Origin: Tillus elongatus
Taxonomy: Eukaryota; Arthropoda; Insecta; Coleoptera; Cleridae
NCBI GenBank assembly: GCA_964006375.1
Contig: OZ023270.1
Coordinates: forward strand, 78,054,891-78,118,890
Reading direction: 5' to 3'
DNA: 64,000 nt
This document shows positions 38,601-49,559 of this stretch, piece by piece (position 1 is the first letter of the stretch; every line of letters starts with the position of its first letter). A program made the position numbers and the translations under genes. A model generated the notes under the pieces. The model searched no databases, was not told the origin of the DNA, and saw nothing but the letters and a program-made list of their open reading frames with translations.

Positions 38601-39822
38601 TTTTTTGAAAACTACTAAACATATTTTTAACCAGGGCTATGGGGTAAGTGCATTACAGACCTCTATTTTTTTTTACTTACGTGTGATGATGGTTACTCGA
38701 GCCAAGCACAGAAAACATACAGGGTGTAAAAAAGTGGAATATTCCCAATATTTCGAAAACCACTAAACATATTTTTAACCCGGGCTATGGGGTAAGTGCA
38801 TTTCAGACCTCTATTTTTTTACTGACGTGTGATGATGGTTACTCGAGCCAAGCACAGAAAACATACAGGGTGTAAAAAAGTGTGGAATATTCCCAATTTT
38901 TCAAAAACTACTAAACATATTTTTAACCCGGGCTATGGGGTAAGTGCATTTCAGACCTCTATTTTTTTACTTACGTGTGATGATGGTTACTCGAGCCAAG
39001 CACAGAAAACATACAGGGTGTAAAAAAGTGTGGAATATTCCAATTTTACGAAAATTACTAAACATATTTTTAACCCGGGCTATGGGGTAAGTGCATTTCA
39101 GACCTCTATTTTTTTACTTACGTGTGATAATGGTTACTCGAGCCAAGCACAGAAAACATACAGGGTGTAAAAAAGTGTGGAATATTCCCAATATTTCGAA
39201 AACTACTAAACATATTTTTAACCCGGGCTATGGGGTAAGTGCATTTCAGACCTCTATTTTTTTTACTTACGTGTGATGATGGTTACTCGAGCCAAGCACA
39301 GAAAACATACAGGGTGTAAAAAAGTGTGGAATATTCCCAATATTTCGAAAACTACGAAACATATTTTTAACCCGGGCTATGGGGTAAGTGCATTTCAGAC
39401 CTCTATTTTTTTTTACTTACGTGTGATGATGGTTACTCGAGCCAAGCACAGAAAACATACAGGGTGTAAAAAAGTGTGGAATATTCCCAATATTTCGAAA
39501 ACTACTAAACATATTTTTAACCCGGGCTATGGGGTAAGTGCATTTCAGACCTCTATTTTTTTTTACTTACGTGTGATGATGGTTACTCGAGCCAAGCACA
39601 GAAAACATACAGGGTGTAAAAAAGTGTGGAATATTCCCAATATTTCGAAAACTACGAAACATATTTTTAACCCGGGCTATGGGGTAAGTGCATTTCAGAC
39701 CTCTATTTTTTTTTTACTTACGTGTGATGATGGTTAGTCGAGCCAAGCACAGAAAACATACAGGGTGTAAAAAAGTGTGGAATATTCCCAATATTTCGAA
39801 AACTACTAAACATATTTTTGTG
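35672..39822 (+). repeat. Satellite array, ~28 tandem units of ~149 bp
   Basis: Each unit reads GGGGTAAGTGCATTTCAGAC, CTC, a T-run of 7 to 10, ACTTACGTGTGATGATGGTT, ACTCGAGCCAAGCACAGAAA, ACATACAGGGTGTAAAAAAG, TGTGGAATATTCCCAAT, TTCGAAAACTACTAAACATA and TTTTTAACCCGGGCTAT. Starts recur every 147-150 bp from 35672 to 39684. Unit length varies mainly with the T-run, which shifts the reading frame; the 60-154 codon ORFs (MHFRPLFFYLRVMMV..) are by-products. The last unit passes directly into GTGAGACTTGGTATATTAAT at about 39820. Confidence 0.95.
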
Positions 39823-40310
39823 AGACTTGGTATATTAATGTACCTACGTAAATTTAATACTCCAAGTAAAAAAAGCATCTGTAACTATACAGGAGGGCTC
39901 AGAAGTATGACCAACATTTTTATTTCAAACGGAACACCTATACAGGCTGATTCTTTATAATGTCGCACCCCTTTAACTTTGTTATTTTAAGTGTCCCACA
40001 AAATTGAAAGTATGGTTATGTAGGTGCTAAAAAATACTTTTTTCTACGTATAAAAAAATTTTGAAAAATGATCAGTATACAGGGAAAACCAAAAAGTTCA
40101 TTTTTTTTTCAACGGATCATCCTATATATGAATTTATTTTTCGATTCCTCGTAAAATTTTAAGCATAATTTATATAACATACCGTATACTTAAAATGAAT
40201 AGTTTTTGCAATATTCTCATTTGAAACGTTATCATCACAAATTTTATTAAACCAAAACAACTGTTACAAATTAAGAAATCTAACAATTAATAATATAACA
40301 AAAACAGTTT
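39823..40310. other. Unassigned stretch after the satellite
   Basis: It contains GGAACACCTATACAGGCTGA near 39931 and ATACAGGGAAAACC near 40077, both like ends of Tc1/mariner-type elements. No pair of TIRs could be matched. Confidence 0.4.
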
Positions 40311-40314
40311 CTAA

Positions 40315-40790
40315 TTAAATAGAAAGATGCTCTACCGGGCCTCCACTTTCTTCAACACATTGTATAATGGTTCTTCGCATTTTCTCTAATGAATCTGTTA
40401 TGAATGCTGGGTTATTTTCATTTAAATTAATAGTTTCATTCCGTATCGAATGTTTAAGATGATCGAGGTTTTCAATTAGGTGGTCGTATACACGGTTTTT
40501 TATATAACCCCCAAAGAAACGCATCCGTAGATGTCAAATCGGGGCTGTTTGCAGGCGATTTAATTGGCGCATTTCTTTCGATCTATTCAGGAAACCTTTC
40601 ATTTAGGTAATTTAGCACAGCACAAATGTTGTGAGGGGGTACTCCATCCTGTTGAAAAATTATATTTTGTAATACATTTAAAGGCAAATCGTCTAAATAT
40701 TCCTCGATCTCGTTTTCCAAGAAATCTAAATAGCGGCCTCCACACACACAGTCAATTATTATTTTTCGGTTAGAGTAAGCACTCACAGAT
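40315..40790 (-). pseudogene. Mariner-like transposase fragment (C-terminal part)
   Basis: The minus strand gives GGRYLDFLENEIEEYLDDLP, NVLQNIIFQQDGVPPHNICA (second acidic motif), VLNYLNERFPE, then in another frame PIKSPANSPDLTSTDAFLWG (third acidic motif), then, after a further change, YIKNRVYDHLIENLDHLKHS and IIQCVEESGGPVEHLSI as the C-terminus. There are two frame changes and one stop. The N-terminal half with the first acidic motif is missing, and no TIR was found. It differs from the other three mariner-like lineages in the window. Confidence 0.75.
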
Positions 40791-40854
40791 AGGTATGGAT
40801 ATGTATTTATTTGCGAATTATGACAGAATAACAGTTGAAGCAGTTATGACGTCA

Positions 40855-40990
40855 CAAAGCAAATGGAATTTTGGGGAATTTTTGGGGAATTTTTGGAGAA
40901 TTACAGACAACTTCAAGGAATTTCCAGCATATTTCGAAGGTTTGGGGGTATTTCGGGGAATTTCAAAGAATTTTGGGTAATATCGGGGAA
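40855..40990. repeat. Degenerate short repeats of GGGGAATTTT type
   Basis: Between 40865 and 40990 the motif GGGGAATTTTTGG and close variants (GGGGTATTTCGGGGAATTTC, TTTTGGGTAATATCGGGGAA) recurs about seven times at irregular spacing. It looks like slippage-derived low-complexity DNA. Short ORFs on both strands are by-products. Confidence 0.55.
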
Positions 40991-41216
40991 TTGTTTCTGA
41001 AAGCGCAATTTTAGTGCACAATTTTTTTTAGCGATTTTCCACTCGATATGAAGGCAACTTGTCTTCAGCACTAGACTTACATAACTTTATTTCCGAAGAT
41101 ACAGATATTTCTTGAAGAACCCAATCCCATCGGTATTTCCGAAAACAGTTTTTTCTCAAACAAATTTTTATTTCTAAGGTTTTGTTATTTTTCGTTTTGT
41201 GAAATATTTTTTATGA

Positions 41217-41262
41217 AAATTTGCTACCACAACACACTTACTGCATCCAGACTTTTTTTGTA
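41217..41262. repeat. Isolated (TA)n-family end
   Basis: AAAATTTGCTACCACAACAC and ACTTACTGCATCCAGACTTT match the end module. Downstream, 41300-41400 has AACTTTAAAAAATGTCACCA-type text, weakly like the family. Confidence 0.5.
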
Positions 41263-41860
41263 AACGTTTAACGGCTGGTACTGGATAATCTTGTGTAGGT
41301 AATGACCAAGATAAACAAATTCAAGCGAATTCGTCAAAATAACTTTAAAAAATGTCACCAAATCTGCATTTTCTTTTCTTACCCTAAAACTTACATTCCT
41401 AATGGGCATGTTACAGCAGTAAATGTTAACTACTTGCTAATTATGATAATACAACTGATTTGCTTTTCTTTGCTTAAAGTCTGTTTTATTTTTGTGACTT
41501 AATTCATGAGGGTACCTGAGCCATTTTAAAGATGAAATCAGAAGTTATGGCTGCCTCTATTCGATACCACACGACAGACAGATGCTACGTGATCAGATGC
41601 GATATAATTATGACAAAAGGTGCACACGTACGAATTATATGTGTGCTAAAGAAGTTGATCTGCCATTATGGCCTCAAGGCAGTCGTCGTTTCTGCCTTCT
41701 GAATCATAATTAATAACCGTGCATTAGGCATTTGATTGAATATAAGCCACTGTGATATTATAATCAATCCCAACCACTTTTATGCCTGCAGTTTAATTTA
41801 ATGTGTTTTATTTAGATTGCTAACTCAATAGTTCGGTTGCGAAGAAAATGTTTCTGGCGA
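41263..41860. other. Unassigned AT-rich stretch
   Basis: Apart from the weak family resemblance noted at the preceding end module, I see nothing that can be named. Confidence 0.3.
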
Positions 41861-41861
41861 A

Positions 41862-42000
41862 TTTTCATAGAACAAAGTCGCTTATGAGGAGCTGGCAACC
41901 TTTTAATTTTTAGAAATTTATTACAGTGATGTAATAAATTTCTAAAGTAGAAGTAGGCCCTGAATCCATATCCGAGGTCAATTTAGGACTTTATACATTC
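41862..42000 (+). mobile_element. Diverged (TA)n-family hairpin end with a perfect 15-bp hairpin
   Basis: GGCGAATTTTCATAGAACAA, CGCTTATGAGGAG and CCATATCCGAGGTCAATTTA follow the family order. At 41911-41944, TAGAAATTTATTACA is perfectly inverted after a GTGA loop. Within this text the hairpin replaces the usual block. Confidence 0.5.
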
Positions 42001-42198
42001 AGTGCCAGAATGATTTGTGCATTTTTAAAAGGCAATAAAAGAATTAATCTGTTTTAATAGCAGAAATTATTGACAAGAATCGAAAGCGAAGGATATATTT
42101 TTACAGTCGTTAAAATTGAGAGTTGGAATTTACAACAACACATATTGGCGTTGAAAAAATCTATTAAGTGTAGTTATTTAACAATTGAAACGCAAATA

Positions 42199-44104
42199 CA
42201 GGCTGGCACATTGAAAACGAAAAGGACCGATTTGCGTCCAGAGAATTTTTTTTTAAGAAATGCTGAAATACGTCAATTTAAATATTGAGGGGGACATGTT
42301 TTGACATAAAACTCAACTTTGTCACATCAACCCCTTAAGGGTGGTGATAACAACCCTTATATTTTAAATAAGGAACATGAGTCAAGTGTTGCATCATTTG
42401 AAAGCTGTTTCTTTTCTGAATTCAGCACACTAATTTTTTTGGAAGTTTTATCAACTCGTTAAAAAATTATTCACAGTTGGAGTTGCAAGAACGTATTTCA
42501 TTCATTGTAATAAGAAATGCACTAATTAGTCAATTTTTCGTTAAAAAACAACTAAAAAAACAAAACCAAACGTTCAAAAATGTTTATTTAGTTAAGTGTT
42601 CAAGTTGTTGACCAGCAGCTTCCATACAAAAGTACAAATTTTGTTCAAAACGAGCTCTGACATTCTGGAGCATTTGTGGAGTTATTAGACGGAATTCTTC
42701 AACAATGCGTCGTCGTAATTCTTCCAGAGACTCCGGTTCTGTTGCTAAAATTCTACTCTTTAAATGGCCCCATAGAAAGAAGCCTAAAGGAGTTAAATCC
42801 GGTGATTTAGGGAGCCACTCAATAGCACCTCTACTCCCAATCTATTGCTCTGGAAACTCTCTGTTCAAAAACTCCCTAACACATTGTGAAAAATGCGGAG
42901 GAGCTCCATCTTGTTGAAACACTAATGATTTTCTTGATAGCGATCATCATTTTCAATAATGTCAATTAGTAGAGGGTAAACGATATGTTGTAGTAACTCC
43001 AAATACGTTTCGCCACTCAAATTGCCATCAAGAAAAATTGGTCCGATTAAACGGTCTCCAAAAATGCCAGTCCAGATATTCAATTTCTGTGGAGTTTGAG
43101 TGTGGACTTCGTGAAAATTTCGTGTATTATTATCTGCCCAATAACGACAATTATGACGATTGACAGTAGCGTTTAATAAAAACGTACACTCGTCTGAAAA
43201 ACAGACATTGAACAGAAAGTTCCCGTTATCAGCTATTCGCGCAGTCACAACTTCACAAAACTCCAGCCCCCGATCAAAATCCTCTTCATTCAGTTGTTGT
43301 ACAAGAAGAATTTTATACGGGTGAAATTTATTATGCTTCAATATTCGCTGGATAGTTATTCTTTTGATGTTTGAAACAGTGCCCAATTTTCTCGTGCTCA
43401 AAGTTGGTTCCGCTGTAATTTGTCCTAAAACTTCAATCTCAGTAGTCTCATTTCTAACCGGAAATTCACGTTAAGGACCCCGTTTTTTGTTGGCTACTGA
43501 ACCACTTTATCGAAACTTTGCAAATAACTCCAAAATGTATTTTCTGTTAACATGTCTGTCGTTCATTAAACAAATTTGCGGTACGGTTGGCACAGTCATC
43601 GTTTTTGAAACAAAGAGTAATTATTTCAACTCTTTCTTCTACAGAATACACCATTGTGAAATTAATTTTCTGTAGTACTATCAAGTATCAAACCGACCGA
43701 TAAACTGAAATAATAAACCGCATTTCTCTCATTCCGATAAAAAATGTTCTGATAGTCAAATTTTTGTTTACAAACCAACAAAACATTGACTTGTCGAACA
43801 TTTCTTATCGGAATGAGTGAAATGCGTTTTTGCATCTTCAACTGTAAATAATTTTTAAACAAGTTAAAAAAAAATAATGTGCTGAATTCAGAAAAGAAAG
43901 AGCTTTTAAATGATGTAACACTCGACCCATGTTCCCTATTTAAAATATAAAGGTTGTTATCACCACCGTTAAGGGGTTGATGTGACAAAGTTGAGTTTTA
44001 TGTCAAAACATGTCCCCCCTCAATATTAAAATTGACGTGTTTCAGCGTTTCTTAAAAAAAATTCTCTGGACGCAAATCGGTCGGTTTCGTTTTCAATGCG
44101 CCAA

Positions 44105-44108
<4 letters not shown>
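42199..44108 (-). mobile_element. Mariner-like element with ~290-bp TIRs, copy 1
   Basis: The left end CAGGCTGGCACATTGAAAAC has TA before it (42197-42198). The right end, read inward, is TAGGTTGGCGCATTGAAAAC and is followed by TA. The arms (42199-42490 and 43817-44108) share GACCGATTTGCGTCCAGAGA, GGACATGTTTTGACATAAAA, CACATCAACCCCTTAA, GGTGGTGATAACAACC and TTTTCTGAATTCAGCACA. The right end abuts a (TA)n tract, consistent with insertion at TA. It carries the transposase pseudogene at 42584-43654. Confidence 0.85.
42584..43654 (-). pseudogene. Mariner-like transposase pseudogene, copy 1 of family
   Basis: An ATG at 43654 starts MVYSVEERVEIITLCFKNDD. The reading then shows NRKYILELFAKFR, FPVRNETTEIEVLGQI, STRKLGTVSNIKRITIQRIL (helix-turn-helix region) and FHPYKILLVQQLNEEDFD. 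Next are the first acidic motif VCFSDECTFLLN, HNCRYWADNN, LNIWTGIFGDRLIGPIFLDG, the second acidic motif FQQDGAPPHFS and the third SPDLTPLGFFLWGHLKS, ending at the stop 42584-42586. About 350 codons are expected. Lesions are a short deletion and frame change near 43550, stops near 43530 and 43470, a one-base loss near 42930 and a stop near 42840. The 159-codon ORF at 42922-43401 is the longest intact part. Confidence 0.9.
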
Positions 44109-44440
<332 letters not shown>

Positions 44441-44509
44441 TATAAAGATAAATGATTAAGATGTCCTGAAACAAAGAGAAATGGTGTTAGAGAGAGAGAG
44501 AGAGAGGAG

Positions 44510-47270
44510 ATATTGGCTGGAGCGCGAGTATTTGAAAATTAAAGTTGGGCTAGCTGTTGTTATCGCTTATTATACGAGGGGCACATATACGAGGGGTTAC
44601 TCAAGAATATCAAGACACATATTTTAATTTAAAAACAGGAGAATATGAAATCTTTATTTACATTCAACCTAACTTCTTAAAAATAATAAAGTTTGACATT
44701 TTGATTTTATTTGAGAGAGATAAAGGTTCAAATCCTGAGTATGAGCCTTATTCTCGTGTATTATTGATTAGTACCTACTTGTGGATAAAATTTAAACATT
44801 TCATTTACAGCAAATAATCTTATCGTATTTGTTATATTTAGATCGTTGTTTTGAGTAGAGTTTATGTCTTCCACTCTTTAAAAGACTTTCATTCGAAAGT
44901 TTAACAATGTGAGGTATCAAACTTTTCATGGCACCGTATAGACAATCCAATGGTATATCAAAATAAAAATAAAAACGGGGGTTGTCTTAAACAAAATGTA
45001 GATGACGTCATATTTAAAAAGTAGGAGTGGAAGAAACCTATATTTTATGTGTACTTTTGAAAACTAGAGTTGACGTGCCCGAGCATTTCGTCAAAACACA
45101 AATCGCTCTAATTTTTATAAAATTACTCCATAATTCTGTGGCCCACTGTATATGAACATATTCAACTCAGTTTTCATTGCGCTCATAATAGTAATTTAGA
45201 GTATCCTACGTCTAAGTTTGTAAAAACCTCGTACATTAAATTATAAGGAAGCATTTCAAAATCGTTTTATGATAATGTTATTTTAATATTTGTAATGATA
45301 CTCTTTTTGGTTTTAAAACAATATTATATAAATAACTGATACACTTCTCTTCTAACCTTTCATGTACAATTTTGCACTATTCAAAACTGAGCTCAGGGAT
45401 AAATATTTATGAGCCTTCAAAGAGAGAGACATATATATAACATTAACTCACCTATATGCGGTGACATCTAACAGTACAAAAAATTTTTATACATCCAGTG
45501 TCGTCAACACACCCACTTTATTGACGATTCCGAGCAGTAAACGTCAAATATAATGAAATAAACGATAAACTATAGCCGTCCGGTGTCGATGCGTATTTGT
45601 TAGATTTATGCATGTGCATATCTATAAATATTCATAACACGTTTAAGCAAGTGTTGCACCACCAGATTTAGATAATCTAATTGAAATGTCACCTGCAATA
45701 AATTATTAACCTAAAATGTCTATTTCATTTTCCAATCAAATTCCCATGTTTCTTGGAAAAACATTACTCAGCTTTCACTTACGCCTTAAGACATGGTTCC
45801 CAGACTTTTTTGAGTCTCGGCGCCTTTATCGAATTAAAATATTTCCATGTCACCCTACCCTAAGTAAAAGTGTGACTAATCATAAGTAGAAGATAAAAAA
45901 ATTGCGTTGTAGTAGCGAATTTTCATAAGAATTGTACACTACAATTATACAGCATATTAGTAAAATTAATACTTTAAACTTACACAGACCTTAAAGATCG
46001 ATTTTAGAGAGGCGCACATTTGAAGCATTCTTTCGAAAGTGTTACCATCGATATCCCTCTATTTAAAAAAAAATAAAAAATCTTGCGTTCTAACTCCTTT
46101 TGAGAAAATGCCCAAAACTCAATTTTCTATTAAGCTAAATAACAAAATTTTGCTATATCTGTAGATAGTGTAAGTCTCTTTAAAAGAAACTTGTATTACA
46201 AATATCATTAAAGTTATACAGAAGATTTCCAGAAGGAAACTTAATTCATATTTAGAAAAGTAGAGTACCTGCCAAATTATGAACGTAGCAGTTATTTTTT
46301 CTTATTAATCGCCAGTATGATTTCGTTTTAGTCAACCTAATCAAACCGGTTTTTTCAATATCAACAACAACAAAATTATAATTTCAGACTCAAAGGTGAC
46401 ACACTTATTTAGGCTGAACAAAAATGAGATCTTGTTCAAAACGTATGAAATCTGTGCACTATTGTTTCTCCAAATGTCAAAATAAAACATTAAAGAAAAG
46501 AACATACATTCATCGAGCTGGATTCGATCGCATACCTTCTGTTTAGTAGGCCAGCGTGACGCCCCCTGCACCATCTACGCACACGTCAACTAACGTTTTA
46601 TTTGTTTGATACTTTAGATCGACTTCATGCCCGGGATATTATATTCAAAGTATACGTTACAATAAATTACAGAATTAGTAGCAATACCATTGAAACACAT
46701 CCCATGACTGTTTCGGTCTTATATGACGTGTTATGTTTAAGTTTAAAGATAAAATAACCTATTTTAGAATCATTTTTATAGACTCGACTTCAAGTCGTTT
46801 ACATTTCTGATATATTACGCGACAGCATAATATATTTACGCTGCGCTAAAACTGTATTTCTGGCTATTAATAAAGCTACAAATATAGTGGATTTTAATAA
46901 TTGATTGAAAATCCAGTTAAATAACAATCACGTGGCAAATTTTTCATTTCATGTCGTCTGTCATTTTTCATAATTGCGGTCGAGATTTCACGATTGTTGG
47001 TTAGGGTAGTGTGTATCGTGCCTGGTATATATATTTAGTTTGGTTACCGTTGATGTATGGTTTATACCTGTTTTATGAATCAATCTACACGTGAAAGTTA
47101 ACTACTCTCTCTGTCAGGCATTGGACTTTAACCACCCAGCTGTTTCAACGCATGTCTTTGGGATTTTAATTTTAATTTAAAAAAAAACTCTAAATATTGT
47201 GTACCAAATTACTTAAAATTCACAACGTAAGTTTATATCCACTCTTTCTAGCCACATGTAAAGTCTCATT
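44510..47270. other. Long stretch without gene; scattered relics
   Basis: Two short diverged (TA)n-family pieces lie near 45905-45925 (AGTAGCGAATTTTCATAAGA) and 45995-46075. Near 45793-45830, ATGGTTCCCAGACTTTTTTG followed by AGTCTCGGCGCC resembles the terminus of a hAT-type non-autonomous element, but no partner end was found. The 86-codon ORF at 44557-44817 has no recognisable feature. Confidence 0.4.
46511..46576 (-). repeat. tRNA-like segment (pseudo-tRNA or SINE head)
   Basis: On the minus strand TGGTGCAGGGGGCGTCAC resembles a D-arm/box A, and GCGATCGAATCC resembles box B and the T-arm, at tRNA-like spacing. Stems are imperfect and the acceptor stem does not pair well, so a functional tRNA is unlikely. 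It is not the same family as the SINEs at 11.5 and 34.2 kb. Confidence 0.35.
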
Positions 47271-47274
47271 CCAG

Positions 47275-47890
47275 TTACTCTGAAAATTTTCCCGATTTTC
47301 CACCAAAAAAACTTGAGCATAAAGGCTGATTAACGAATCTACCTTGGTTTTCGCCTAAACAAGATTTTTGCCAAGTTTTATTGAAATCAGTTTAGTATTT
47401 TTTGGTACGCGAGCTAACAAATAGTAAACTATCCACCAAAATTTATATCAGTAAGTTTAAAGACACAAAAGTTATAGGCGTTTAAAACAAAATTGGGGGT
47501 TTCCTCTTAAAACGTCAAATTAGTGATTTGAAACGTGAAAACGGGCAATATTTGGGCAAAGAACCTAAAACAAATACGGGTTATGTAGAGAAAATGTCGC
47601 ATTTTACAAAGCCTTAAGTTTCAGCTTCAACCATTATTGTCCTTAACTTAACTCAAATATTTCCAGAAAATTAATTTCAAATAGACCATTTTTCTGATGC
47701 TTTGGCAGTAGTTTTAGCTATAGACGTGATAGCTTGATGGTATATAATTTTTAGCGAATTTTCGTAAAAAATTAGTAGGGTTCAATATATTCGTTATTAT
47801 ACAATATACCAGAAAAAATTGTATAGGTTAATTATAGGGTGTCTTGAGCTACATCGTACAGAACTATTTCTATAATCCCAGGGTGGCTAA
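47275..47890 (+). mobile_element. (TA)n-family body, part copy
   Basis: 47275-47405 resembles the minus-oriented block (GATTAACGAATCTACCTTGG), and 47406-47890 the plus-oriented body: AAAGTTATAGGCGTTTAAAA, CAGCTTCAACCATTATTGTC, TTTCAAATAGACCATTTTTC, GGTATATAATTTTTAGC, ATATATTCGTTATTATACAA and ATTATAGGGTGTCTTGAGC. It is truncated where the next mariner-like element begins. Confidence 0.6.
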
Positions 47891-49539
47891 AATTATTCAC
47901 AGTTGTAGTTGCAAGAACGTATTTCATTCATTGTGATAAGAAATGCACTAATTAGTCAATTTTTCGTAAAAAAAATAATTAAAAAACACAACCAAACATT
48001 AAAAAATGTTTATTCAGTTAAGAAAGTGTTCAAATTGTTGACCACCAGCTTCCATACAAAAGTACAAATTTTGTTCAAAACAAGCTCTGACATTCTGGAG
48101 CATTTGTGGAGTTATTAGACAGCATTCTTCAACAATGCGTCGTCGTAATTCTTCTAGAGACTCCAGTTCTGTTGCGAAAATTCTACCCTTTAAATGGCCC
48201 CATAGAAAGAAGTCTAAAGGAATTAAATCCGGTGGTCTAGGGGGCCACTCAATAGCACCTCTACGCCCAATCCATTGCTCTGGAAACTCTCTGTTTAAAA
48301 ACTCCCTAACACGTTATGAAAAATGCTTGTTGAAACACTAATTGATTTTCTTGATAGCGATCATCATTTTCAACAATGTCAATTAGTAGAGGGTAAAAGA
48401 TATCTTCTAGTAACTCCAAATACGTTTCGCCACTCAAATTGCCATCAAGAAAAATTGGTCCGATTAAACGGTCTCCAAAAATGCCAGTCCAGACATTCAA
48501 TTTCTGTGGACTTTGAGTGTGGACTTCGTGAACATTTCTTGGATTATTAGCTGCCCAATAACGACAATTATGACGATCGATTGTAGAGTTTAATAAAAAC
48601 ACTCGTCTGAAAAACAGATATTAAACAGAAAGTTCCCGTTATCAGCTATTCGTGCAGTCATAACTTCACAATACTCCAGCCGCCGATCAAAATCATCTTC
48701 ATTCAGTTGTTGTACAAGATGAATTTTATACGGGTGAAATTTATGATGCTTCAATATTCGCTGAATAGTTCTTCTTTTGATGTTTGAAACAGTGGCCAAT
48801 TTTCTCGTGCTCAAAGTTGTTTCTGTAGCAATTTCTCCTAAAACTTCAATCTCAGTAGTCTCATTTCTAACCGGAAATTCACGTTCAGGGTCCCGTTTTT
48901 TGTTGGCTACTGAACCACTTTGTCGAAACTTTGCAAATAACTCCAAAATGTATTTTCTGTTAACATGTCTGTTCGGATGTCGTTCATTAAACAAATTTGC
49001 GACACGGTTGGTACAGTCATCGTTTTTGAAAAAAGAGTAATTATTCCAACTCTTTCTTCTACATAATACACCATTGTTAAATTAATTTTCGATAGTACTA
49101 TCAAGTATCAAACAGACCGATAAACTGAAATAATAAACCGCATTTCTCTCATTCCGATAAGAAATGTTCTGTAAGTCAATTTTTTTGTTTACAAATCAAC
49201 AAAACATTGACTATCAGCACATTTCTTATCGGAATGAGTGAAATGCGTTTTTTCATCTTCAACTGTGAATAAATTTTAAACGAGTTAATAAAACTTTCAA
49301 ACAAATTAGTGTGCTGAATTCAGAAAAGAAAGAGTTTTTAAATGATATAACACCCGACCCATGTTCCCTATTTAAAATATAAGGGTTGTTATCACCACCC
49401 TTAAGGGGTTGATGTGAGAAAGTTTAGTTTTATGTCAAAACATGTCCCCCTCAATATTTAAATTGACATGTTTTAGCGTTTCTTAAAAAAAAATCCCTGG
49501 GCGCAAATCGGTCTGTTTCGTTTTCAATGCGCCATCCTA
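47890..49539 (-). mobile_element. Mariner-like element, copy 2 (left TIR truncated)
   Basis: It is the same family as 42199-44108. The right TIR is present, ending GCGCCATCCTA before TA (49540-49541), and contains GGACATGTTTTGACATAAAA and CACATCAACCCCTTAAGG inverse blocks. On the left, family sequence starts only at AAATTATTCACAGTTG, so the outer ~280 bp of that TIR is gone. Confidence 0.8.
48014..49074 (-). pseudogene. Mariner-like transposase pseudogene, copy 2 of family
   Basis: It has the same domain order as copy 1 and is close in sequence. The 134-codon ORF at 48590-48994 carries VNRKYILELFAKFRQSGSVA through FSDEC. A small deletion after the first acidic motif shifts the frame into the 98-codon ORF at 48306-48602 (HNCRYWAANNPRNVHEVHTQ). 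A roughly 14-bp deletion at about 48326 removes the DGAPP part of the QQDGAPPH motif, including the second catalytic Asp. Downstream, the third acidic motif and C-terminus (48014-48325) are still recognisable. Confidence 0.85.
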
Positions 49540-49559
49540 TATAACTCACATTACTAATG

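Noticed and set aside
35672..39822. Satellite array as a CRISPR array
   Set aside because: Units are contiguous and nearly identical over the full ~149 bp with no variable spacers, and the context is eukaryotic.
36267..39960. ORFs of 60-154 codons starting MHFRPLFF or MMMVTRAKHR
   Set aside because: They are read through the satellite. The T-run length shifts the frame from unit to unit, so there is no sign of selection for a protein.
46511..46576. Functional tRNA gene
   Set aside because: Only box A-like and box B-like motifs are present; the acceptor and anticodon stems do not pair convincingly.
48777..49040. Plus-strand ORF of 87 codons (and its minus-strand equivalent at 62848-63114)
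   Set aside because: Both are antisense to the N-terminal part of the mariner-like transposase and recur only because the element is repeated.
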